NCBI GenBank assembly: GCA_001874305.1
Contig: MPCU01000002.1
Location: 62,001 to 126,000 of the forward strand
From: Bacteriovorax sp. MedPE-SWde
GTDB taxonomy: Bacteria > Bdellovibrionota > Bacteriovoracia > Bacteriovoracales > Bacteriovoracaceae
Direction of reading: 5' to 3'
Length of the DNA stretch: 64,000 nucleotides
Each line of letters begins with the position of its first letter. Position 1 is the first letter of the stretch. The notes beneath the pieces are model-generated. The model saw nothing but the letters and a program-made list of their open reading frames with translations, searched no databases and was not told the DNA's origin. Below are positions 52,495 through 59,365 of the stretch, one piece after another. Made by a program: the position numbers and the translations under genes.

Positions 52495-53586
52495 ATGTTA
52501 ATTTACTCTAAGACAACTGAGACATTTCTAAGAAGAATTCGAACTTTAGCAAAGTCGATCATGGCGATCGAAATGGGTCTTAAGTTTTCAGGAAAAAGGG
52601 TTCTAATTAACGGAGTTTACTATCCTTTAAATTTTGTAGTTTGCGAATCTAAAACAATCTTAGGTCTCTATGATCCAAAACTCTTTCAAGTAGCACTTAA
52701 TAAGCAGCTTATGTTTGAAGTCAGTGAAGATATTTTGAAAAATGTACTAAGACACGAAATTGCTCACTTTATGGTGGCGGTAAATCACAAGTATACTAAG
52801 CAAGATCACGGAGTAGAATTTCGCTCAATCTTTGAAAAGTATAATTGGAATAGTACTTTCTCAAAGTCTCAAATTGATCTTTCTAAAAGTGTACAAAGAG
52901 ATGAGAAAGAAAAAAAGTTACTCGACAAAGTTGATAAACTTTTAAACTTGGCGACTTCATCAAATGAGCACGAGGCGCAATTGGCAACTCAAAGAGCTAA
53001 TGACCTTATGCTAAAGCATAACCTTAACTCTTCCCATAAGAGTGATGACGAAGTCTCTCATGTATTAAGAGTTATGGAATATTCGCGCAGAAGTGCAAAG
53101 CACGATGGTATCTATGAGGTTCTAAAAGAATTTCATGTCCACCCTATTTTTAATCAAGGCCATGGTGGAGGATATCTCGAGGTAATAGGTTCTAAAACTA
53201 ATATTCTTCTCGCTGAGTATATTGCTCACTTCATTGAGCGTGCAATAGAGGAAATTTGGAAAGAAGTTAAGCTAGAAAACCCTAAAATAAAAGGAACTGT
53301 AGCTAAGAACTCTTTTACTAGAAGTTTTTGTAGTGAAGTCGCCAAGGGAATTAAGAATTCTAATAGCGAAGAAAATCAAAGTAGTAACCGTGAAATTGTC
53401 ACAATAATGAATGAGCTGCAAACAAAAGTTGAAAGGGTATATCCGAGATTAAGAGTTAGCTATTCAAAGGCCAAGAAAGATAAGAATGCTGCAAGCATTG
53501 GCTCTAGCAAGGGCAAGAACTTCAAAATTAATCCAGCGATTAAGAATAAAGGCAGATCTTCAACACTTTTATCTTGGCTAAAATAG
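52495..53586 (+). CDS. SprT-like/DUF2786 fusion protein
   Basis: 363 residues. Residues 11-110 form an SprT-like domain with HEIAH at 87-91 and a third ligand His105 in DHGVEFRSIF; residues about 140-178 form a DUF2786 segment (KLLDKVDKLLNLATSSNEHEAQLATQRANDLMLKHNL), with HVLRVMEYSRR and HVHPIFNQGHGGGYLEVIG in the C-terminal part. No signal peptide. DUF2786 is common in phage-related proteins, and SprT proteins are DNA-protein-crosslink-type or metallopeptidase relatives; the fusion suggests a protease acting on nucleic-acid-linked proteins, which is inference. The DNA shows no transfer signs. Confidence 0.8.
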   Translation: MLIYSKTTETFLRRIRTLAKSIMAIEMGLKFSGKRVLINGVYYPLNFVVCESKTILGLYDPKLFQVALNKQLMFEVSEDILKNVLRHEIAHFMVAVNHKYTKQDHGVEFRSIFEKYNWNSTFSKSQIDLSKSVQRDEKEKKLLDKVDKLLNLATSSNEHEAQLATQRANDLMLKHNLNSSHKSDDEVSHVLRVMEYSRRSAKHDGIYEVLKEFHVHPIFNQGHGGGYLEVIGSKTNILLAEYIAHFIERAIEEIWKEVKLENPKIKGTVAKNSFTRSFCSEVAKGIKNSNSEENQSSNREIVTIMNELQTKVERVYPRLRVSYSKAKKDKNAASIGSSKGKNFKINPAIKNKGRSSTLLSWLK

Positions 53587-53707
53587 CCGACTCTTTTGTC
53601 ATAAATTAAATAACTTACGGAAATAACGTACATCTTAAAAAGATTAAGATATTTTTATATAATATTCTGAAATACCTATTATATTTTATATTGGTAAAAG
53701 GAACTCT

Positions 53708-54076
53708 ATGGCCAAAGTAAATAAAAAGAAGAAAGTAGATCAACTAGTGACTTCGTGCTCTATGGTATTTAAGAGTTATCTTTATGATGTTGTGATCTCT
53801 AAAAATAAGGCCAATCTTTGGCACTTTACAGCTACCAAGAAAGATAAGAAGTATGTAGTTTACTGTGCCCCAGAACTCGCAAAAGTTAAGGGTATAATCA
53901 AGGTAGCACTTAAGAAAGTTCCAAAAGGGTCAAAGCTTGTAGTTGTTTGTCCGAACCATACTGAGGACGATAAGAAGACAGCCGAAGAAAATGAATACAC
54001 TCTAATTACTCTAACAAAAATAAAAGATTATGGAACTGAAATGCTTGAAGCAAAATCGAGAGATACTGTTGCTTAG
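53708..54076 (+). CDS. Small cytoplasmic protein, unknown function
   Basis: 122 residues, basic, no signal peptide; AAGGAAC precedes the ATG. Alternating strands and Lys-rich turns (KYVVYCAPELAKVKGIIKVALKKVPKGSKLVVVCPNH) suggest a Rossmann-like half, ending in TLITLTKIKDYGTEMLEAK. No family recognised. Its stop overlaps the convergent queE gene by 4 bases. Confidence 0.65.
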   Translation: MAKVNKKKKVDQLVTSCSMVFKSYLYDVVISKNKANLWHFTATKKDKKYVVYCAPELAKVKGIIKVALKKVPKGSKLVVVCPNHTEDDKKTAEENEYTLITLTKIKDYGTEMLEAKSRDTVA

Positions 54077-54780
54077 ACTTCTTTTTTGTCAGGTCCGTAA
54101 ACCCACTTGTGCTGCTGACCAATTACTCTAAACATTCCACCATAGCTCTCATTAAGGTTTTGAATATTTTGAAATCTCTCCATCGGAAATTCTTCATTTG
54201 GTTCATAACAAGGTGTTAGTACCCAAGGAAAGTCCATTGTATCGGACTGGGCCAAGACTTGATTGTAAGCATCTAGAGTCGCTTTAAAGTCCCTTTCATC
54301 AGCAATGACTGCTTTTATTTGAAACTTATTCTTGTACTGCTGGTTTAGTCTTACAAGATTTTCGACACGAGTTTTCACTCCTGTCGAAGGTGTTTTAAAA
54401 TCAAAACTTATATAATCTATAATATCAAAAATTGAATCAACAAGCCTTACTCCGGCGGCCTCAACATTTACGAACCAACCCTTCTCTTTTAAAAACTTTG
54501 AAAGTTCTAAAACTTGTTTCTCATGTTTTGGGTGTAGTGGATCACCACCTGTAATTGAAACTCTTTTAATCTTTCCACCGTACGACTCTTCAAGAACTCT
54601 TTGCCATACTTCCTCTAAAGAAATCTCTTCACCAGAAAAGTCCCAAGTATCCATCGAGTCGCAATTGATACAACCAATGTTACAGCCCTGGAATCGAACG
54701 AAGACCTGAGGCGCTCCAATATGGACTCCCTCTCCTTCAGTTGCTCGATAAATGGCATTAATTAAATACTTAGTGTTCAT
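54073..54780 (-). CDS. queE: 7-carboxy-7-deazaguanine synthase QueE
   Basis: 235 residues. Radical-SAM enzyme converting 6-carboxytetrahydropterin to CDG in queuosine biosynthesis. The cluster cysteines are C33, C37 and C40 in QGCNIGCINCDS; EGEGVHIGAPQVFVRFQG and VSITGGDPLHPKHEKQVLELSKFLK and NVEAAG fit the family. The N-terminus begins with the substrate-binding region. Together with tgt (61526-62728) it indicates that the organism makes queuosine. Ribosome site AAGGGA lies 13 bases upstream of the ATG, with a TATAAA in between. Confidence 0.92.
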   Translation of the reverse strand: MNTKYLINAIYRATEGEGVHIGAPQVFVRFQGCNIGCINCDSMDTWDFSGEEISLEEVWQRVLEESYGGKIKRVSITGGDPLHPKHEKQVLELSKFLKEKGWFVNVEAAGVRLVDSIFDIIDYISFDFKTPSTGVKTRVENLVRLNQQYKNKFQIKAVIADERDFKATLDAYNQVLAQSDTMDFPWVLTPCYEPNEEFPMERFQNIQNLNESYGGMFRVIGQQHKWVYGPDKKEV

Positions 54781-54874
54781 AATTTATAAAATTTCCCTTA
54801 GTCTAGCGCCCTTATAGCACAATTTTAGAAGATCGCATACACAACAAAGTTCAAACTAGTAAGTCCTACAGGGT

Positions 54875-54903
54875 TTGCGACCTCAGATATCCTCGACTAT
54901 ACT
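54875..54903 (+). promoter_or_regulatory. Promoter placing the transcript start at the 54910 ATG
   Basis: TTGCGA (54875-54880), 17-base spacer, TATACT (54898-54903), then 6 bases to the ATG. No ribosome site between. Confidence 0.5.
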
Positions 54904-54909
54904 AAATGC

Positions 54910-55440
54910 ATGGATATAGACGCTGTATTTAACAATATTATTACTGACTTAAAGGACGGCAAGCGCCCTTTAGTTAAACTCTCAGAAGCTGATCTAAAGC
55001 ACCTGAGCGAGAAATGGTCCTCAATAAATAACACTAAGAATTGGGACGAACTCTTCAAGATCCTTTGTATACTGGACAATACGACGTCCCTAAGCTCTTT
55101 ATTTACAGAAGAAATAAATAGAACACTAACTGAATCAAAAGATGCTCAAACGCTTGTGCTGGTTCTTGGGGTCGCTAGAAAGCATATTATAGATGAATCC
55201 CATAAGCGTGGTGAACGTATAAAAATGGACTTTATTAACGTTCTAAAGTCGTTCTTAGGTCATGACAACCCAGAAGTACTAGAATGGACTCTAAGGCTCA
55301 TAGAGGGCCTAGGCTCGCAATCTATAATTCTTAAAAATGATGTACTTAACGCAAAACCAGGCTTCATGGCGATCTTCAACGAACACAAGAAGGCCGCAAA
55401 GCAAATTATTGAATTACTAGAAAAGAGATGGACAAGATGA
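54910..55440 (+). CDS. Helical cytoplasmic protein, unknown function
   Basis: 176 residues, no signal peptide, mostly helical. The segment WDELFKILCILDNTTSLSSLFTEEINRTL through VLEWTLRLIEGLGSQSIILKND reads as a HEAT-like set of helical pairs, but no exact family is recognised. It overlaps the next gene as ATGA (55437-55440), so the two are translationally coupled. Leaderless start predicted. Confidence 0.7.
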   Translation: MDIDAVFNNIITDLKDGKRPLVKLSEADLKHLSEKWSSINNTKNWDELFKILCILDNTTSLSSLFTEEINRTLTESKDAQTLVLVLGVARKHIIDESHKRGERIKMDFINVLKSFLGHDNPEVLEWTLRLIEGLGSQSIILKNDVLNAKPGFMAIFNEHKKAAKQIIELLEKRWTR

Positions 55441-55820
55441 CTGAACCTACATTTGATGCTCAAACTCAATTTGAAACCCTTAAAAATGCTAAAAATGCTG
55501 TTGAAGAGAGAATGTATACGCCAACTCCAGAGGCAGAAATAAAAGTACAGATTCTTCCAGATAAGTCAGTTTCCCCAGCAAAATTTATTGCTAATAAAAC
55601 AATGCCTGGAACATTTCGTGCACACCCTGTAACGATACGCGCAATGAGACAGGATCTCTTCGCTGGGGCCAATAACGAGCTGTTTGCGGACCTAGAATAT
55701 AATATTCACTGTAGAGGCTGTAAAACAGTCATAGATGTCCAATTCTGGAAATTCTGCCCATTTTGCGAAGAGTCCTTTCCGAAGGACCTCCCCAAGCCAC
55801 TGAAATCACATGAGCTGTAA
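55437..55820 (+). CDS. Zinc-ribbon protein, unknown function
   Basis: 127 residues from the ATG in the ATGA overlap at 55437, preferred to the ATG at 55428 because of the coupling geometry. The C-terminal part has CRGC and CPFC about 20 residues apart (IHCRGCKTVIDVQFWKFCPFCEESF), a likely zinc ribbon. The middle holds RAHPVTIRAMRQDLFAGANNELFADLE. No signal peptide. Coupled to the preceding helical protein, so the two probably act together. Confidence 0.72.
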   Translation: MTEPTFDAQTQFETLKNAKNAVEERMYTPTPEAEIKVQILPDKSVSPAKFIANKTMPGTFRAHPVTIRAMRQDLFAGANNELFADLEYNIHCRGCKTVIDVQFWKFCPFCEESFPKDLPKPLKSHEL

Positions 55821-55958
55821 CTCTTTGTAAGAAAATACCTTTTCCTAACCAATAAAAATACCTGTAGATTCGTATGCAACACAACACACACGTATAACAA
55901 CACACATTGCGACCTTTATAGACTTAAAGTAGTTGCACGAGACATGGGGAGTAGAAGA

Positions 55959-56390
55959 ATGGTAAGACCAAATTCTTTTCTATCTGATGAACAAATCAAA
56001 ACACTTAAGGATAAACTTCTTGCTGATCAAGAACTAATCCGTAACAAGCACAGTAACAAAGACCAATACTGTATGGACAAGAGTGAGCTTTCTGATCCTG
56101 TTGATGAAGCGAGTATTAATACTCAAACTTCTCAAGAGATTCGTTTCAGAAATCGTGAGAACTTCTATGAGAAGAAGATCATTAAAACTCTGGCTAAAAT
56201 CACTAAAGGTGACTACGGCCTATGCAATGAATGTGATGCAGAGATTTCTTTTGAAAGACTTGTTGCTAGACCAACTGCAGAGCTTTGTATTTCTTGTAAA
56301 GAAGAAGCCGAGCATGCTGAGAACAACAATGCATTTAAGAGACGTTCTAAATCTCTTGGTAAAACAATCGCTGAAATCGGTAAAAGATAA
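55959..56390 (+). CDS. DksA/TraR-family zinc-finger protein
   Basis: 143 residues. The ATG at 55959 is preferred over 55944 because GGGGAG lies 9 bases upstream of it. Helical N-terminus with DPVDEAS at 46-52, the coiled-coil tip DxxDxA of DksA that enters the RNA polymerase secondary channel, then a C4 zinc finger with Cys89, Cys92, Cys110 and Cys113 (GLCNECDAEI, LCISCK). DksA proteins potentiate ppGpp control of transcription. Terminator follows. Confidence 0.93.
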   Translation: MVRPNSFLSDEQIKTLKDKLLADQELIRNKHSNKDQYCMDKSELSDPVDEASINTQTSQEIRFRNRENFYEKKIIKTLAKITKGDYGLCNECDAEISFERLVARPTAELCISCKEEAEHAENNNAFKRRSKSLGKTIAEIGKR

Positions 56391-56396
56391 AAAGAT

Positions 56397-56414
56397 GGCT
56401 TCCTTAGGGAAGCC
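56397..56414. terminator. Bidirectional terminator after the DksA-type gene
   Basis: 7-bp stem GGCTTCC / GGAAGCC with TTAG loop, followed by six T on the plus strand and by ATCTTTTTATC on the minus strand, between convergent genes. Confidence 0.88.
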
Positions 56415-56418
56415 TTTT

Positions 56419-57066
56419 TTATTTCTTGAATGATAGTGATTCAAGAAAGACTGAATCACCTACTGGATGTTGCCTCGTTACAAGGTCTACTATCCTTGCA
56501 CTCTTATTAGACTGAAGTAAATTTCTCACCTTAAAAACTTCAACACCTTTATTTTCAAAAGTAATACTATAAATATCTCTAAAGAGAACTTCAGTTGTAG
56601 TTACCACTACACCTTGCTCCTCTAGTTCATCAACAATTCCTTCAATTGTATTTCCTTCTGCCGGCGCCACCATAAGTCTGTTAGCAACAACTCCATCACA
56701 AATCCCCTCTTCACCATCGGCAAGATCTAGATCCTTAAACAGAAACTGCTTTCCATTAAATTGAGACCAAGTACAAAGCTGGGCCTTCTCTGTCTTTACA
56801 CGAAAGACAATTCTTCCACCCATACCAGAACAGTGAAAATAAGGTTCAATCCCTTCGATTTCAGTAGGAGAAACACCCTTATCATGTAAGAAGTTTACTA
56901 ACTCCTCTAGCCTTGAGCGATAGAGAGAATAACTGGTCCCTTCATTAAAAGAGGCCACTTGGACATACTCTCCCTTATTGGAAACCCAACAAGATCCCTG
57001 TGAAAGACTTTGAACTTCAGAAGCACTTGAATAACTGGCCATAAAGCAGACCAAAACTATCAACAT
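56419..57066 (-). CDS. Secreted protein of unknown function
   Basis: 215 residues from the second Met (57066), giving signal peptide MLIVLVCFMASYSSAS; the first ATG (57075) almost touches an AGGT ribosome site, so the second is preferred, but this is uncertain. The mature protein has four cysteines and alternating strands (GRIVFRVKTEKAQLCTWSQFNGKQFLF). No family recognised. Ends at the bidirectional terminator. Confidence 0.7.
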   Translation of the reverse strand: MLIVLVCFMASYSSASEVQSLSQGSCWVSNKGEYVQVASFNEGTSYSLYRSRLEELVNFLHDKGVSPTEIEGIEPYFHCSGMGGRIVFRVKTEKAQLCTWSQFNGKQFLFKDLDLADGEEGICDGVVANRLMVAPAEGNTIEGIVDELEEQGVVVTTTEVLFRDIYSITFENKGVEVFKVRNLLQSNKSARIVDLVTRQHPVGDSVFLESLSFKK

Positions 57067-57140
57067 TTTTCTCATACCTATATAGTCGGTTTTATATTTC
57101 CGAACTTTACACTCAGGTATAAGTTTTATAAAAAAAATCT

Positions 57141-57527
57141 ATGGAAAATGAATATAAGCTTATAGAAGAAGTAGTGAGATCCTTTTACGGAGTCGCAATA
57201 AACGATGTATTTATTGGCTATCACTTTAGAAAGATCAATAATTCCAGTACATTAGAGAGCAGCCTTGGAGAATTTGAGTCTCATATCCCAAATGTTGTCG
57301 ACTTTTGGGCAACTCAACTTATAAGCGGCCATCAAAGAAGAGAAAATGGACCAAATATCCTTAAACTTCACGAATATCTGAAAATAAGAAAGGGAGAACT
57401 TGGAAGGTGGCTCCTTCTATTTAGGGAAAAATTAAGCGAATTTAATAGTAAGGACCCCGAGTTTATTGGGCTCTGGTCAAAGAAAGTTGATACTTTTGAA
57501 AAAGCATTTAACGAATACTACTTCTAA
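57141..57527 (+). CDS. Group III truncated haemoglobin
   Basis: 128 residues. Pattern of trHbIII (ctb-like): helix B with FYGVAINDVFIGYHF, helices C-E with ESHIPNVVDFWATQLI, proximal His77 in LKLHEYL, and GRWLLLFREKL. Such proteins bind O2/NO with high affinity and are linked to NO/redox handling. TATAAA lies 8 bases before the ATG, so the mRNA leader is very short. It overlaps the convergent lipoprotein gene by 4 bases. Confidence 0.85.
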   Translation: MENEYKLIEEVVRSFYGVAINDVFIGYHFRKINNSSTLESSLGEFESHIPNVVDFWATQLISGHQRRENGPNILKLHEYLKIRKGELGRWLLLFREKLSEFNSKDPEFIGLWSKKVDTFEKAFNEYYF

Positions 57528-57931
57528 TTACAGTCTTCAGGTTTTTTAGGGTTCTTTGCATCCCAAACTTTTTTTACGAAATCTTCAAGTACCGGCTCAT
57601 CAGTAACATCATCAAAGAGCCAATTTCTAGTATAGTACTGATTAAGCTTAAGTGCGGCCTTACATGCATAACCACTATTGTGAAACTGAACAACTACCAT
57701 CTCTACCAAACGAATTTTGAAACGCTTGGGTGAATTTTTAATACAGCCTTCAAAGTAGTGATCGCAACTAAGACTTCTAGAAGGGTCTACAATACGTACC
57801 TCTTCCACTTTAGGATCAAAGCGAGTTGCCATCATATACATGTCTATTGGGGTATAAATCTCTTCTTTAGAACAAGAAGTAAAACTGAGGGTCGTCAAAA
57901 ATAGTGCTATAAAAACTAACAAGTCTTTCAT
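57524..57931 (-). CDS. Small lipoprotein, unknown function
   Basis: 135 residues with a lipoprotein-type signal ending FTSC at Cys20 (Phe at -3 is atypical). After it come three more Cys in paired positions, DHYFEGCIK and GYACK, and a C-terminal DCN. No family recognised. No ribosome site; TAATAT ends 6 bases before the ATG. It lies 19 bases downstream of the DEAD-box gene on the same strand. Confidence 0.72.
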   Translation of the reverse strand: MKDLLVFIALFLTTLSFTSCSKEEIYTPIDMYMMATRFDPKVEEVRIVDPSRSLSCDHYFEGCIKNSPKRFKIRLVEMVVVQFHNSGYACKAALKLNQYYTRNWLFDDVTDEPVLEDFVKKVWDAKNPKKPEDCN

Positions 57932-57937
57932 AGCACT

Positions 57938-57943
57938 ATATTA
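57938..57943 (-). promoter_or_regulatory. -10 box of the 57524-57931 lipoprotein gene
   Basis: TAATAT on the minus strand, 6 bases before the ATG at 57931, with no ribosome site. No clear -35 is visible. Confidence 0.4.
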
Positions 57944-57950
57944 ACATAAG

Positions 57951-59195
57951 TTATTTCTTTTTGTAGCGTGGTGTATTTTTAGGCTTATTATCTCTTCTTT
58001 CTACTTTCTTCTTTGTTCCAGGACCTTGTTTTTGTCCACCAAATGCATTCTTCTTAAGAGTGATAGAATCAATCTTTAAAGATGACTGACCTTGAATAGC
58101 TTCGTTAATTTTCTTAATTAACGGCTGGTCTTTTCCAGTAACAAAGTTGAAAACCTTACCAAATGCTCCTTGTCTACCAACACGTCCACTTCTGTGAACA
58201 TAGTAAACAGCTTCAAATGGAAGATCGTAATTAAGAACCCATGCAAGTCCTTTAATATCAATACCTCTAGCGGCCATATCTGTTGAAACAAGAATCCCCT
58301 TCGTGCTTCTAAAATCTGCAAATGTCTGCTTTCTAGCAGGAGCAGTCATATCACCATGAAGTACATAGATCTTCTTATTAGGAAATTGCTTCTTTAAGTT
58401 ATTATATACTTCTTGCGCCTTACCTTTTTGGTTAATGAAAACAACTCCACTTCCCTTGGCCTCTTGCTTTAAGAAAAGTTCAAGCATTTTGTTCTTTTCT
58501 AAATAGTTTAGTGCAATATTAAAAGTTTCAATATGTCCTACAAGAGCGTGTGCTCCTTGGCATACAACATCATCAAATTGATAACCTGAAAAGAAGTCAT
58601 TCTTTAAACCATTAAAGTCTGGCCCCATTGTCGCTGAGTAAAGACAAGCTTGAGTCATACCTTTGAAATGCTTTCTGATTTCTTTAAGCTCAGTCATGAA
58701 ACCCATGTCCATCATCTGGTCAGCTTCATCAATGATAAAGTATTCAAGGTTTTCTAGAGATATCTCTCCTCTATTAAGCATTGATTTAATACGACCAGGA
58801 CCACCAATAAGAACATCGATAAAATCACCTTTAATTGACTTAACTTTGTCCCCACCAAGTGCTTGGCGAATTCTTAATTTAGCATGGTGAGTAATCTTCT
58901 TTGACTCTGTAAAAACTTGTGTTGCAAGCTCTTTGATTGGAACAAGAATAATTGCTCTAGGCTTTCCTCTATGTGACTTTGTAGTCGCTTCGGAATGCTT
59001 AAGTCCTTGAACAAGTGGAAGAAGGTACGAAAATGTCTTACCAGTTCCTGTTTTTGCCAGAACTGAGATATTCTTACCTTGTACAAACTCAGGGATTGCC
59101 TTAATCTGAACGTCCGTAGGCTTCTTTAGACCATTCTCTTTAAAGAAGTTTCCAAATAACTCTACATCTAAAATATCAACAAATTCTTTTGCCAT
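57951..59195 (-). CDS. DEAD-box ATP-dependent RNA helicase
   Basis: 414 residues. All motifs present: Q motif PTDVQIKAIP, motif I AKTGTGKT, GGPGR, motif II DEAD in IIDEADQMMDMGF, motif III SAT, and motif VI HRSGRVGRQG. The C-terminus is Lys/Arg-rich, as in cold-shock/ribosome-associated helicases (RhlE/SrmB type). The function is unwinding of RNA duplexes in ribosome assembly or decay. Ribosome site GTGGAGCAGTT supports the start. Confidence 0.96.
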   Translation of the reverse strand: MAKEFVDILDVELFGNFFKENGLKKPTDVQIKAIPEFVQGKNISVLAKTGTGKTFSYLLPLVQGLKHSEATTKSHRGKPRAIILVPIKELATQVFTESKKITHHAKLRIRQALGGDKVKSIKGDFIDVLIGGPGRIKSMLNRGEISLENLEYFIIDEADQMMDMGFMTELKEIRKHFKGMTQACLYSATMGPDFNGLKNDFFSGYQFDDVVCQGAHALVGHIETFNIALNYLEKNKMLELFLKQEAKGSGVVFINQKGKAQEVYNNLKKQFPNKKIYVLHGDMTAPARKQTFADFRSTKGILVSTDMAARGIDIKGLAWVLNYDLPFEAVYYVHRSGRVGRQGAFGKVFNFVTGKDQPLIKKINEAIQGQSSLKIDSITLKKNAFGGQKQGPGTKKKVERRDNKPKNTPRYKKK

Positions 59196-59365
59196 AACTG
59201 CTCCACTAATGCTTTTTAATCTCCAATACCTAACACATTAACTTCGCTAGGACTAGCGCACCGTGAAATTAAGTAACATTATCTTACAGTAACAAAAACT
59301 TACTGAACAAATCCGTTATTTTTATAGTAAAATAAGATAGTTACAAATCCAAAAATTGAGCAATT

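Noticed and set aside
59245-59258. CGCTAGGACTAGCG inverted repeat upstream of the 59366 gene
   Set aside because: Only a 2-base loop and no position-specific link to a promoter; noted as possible operator but unsupported.
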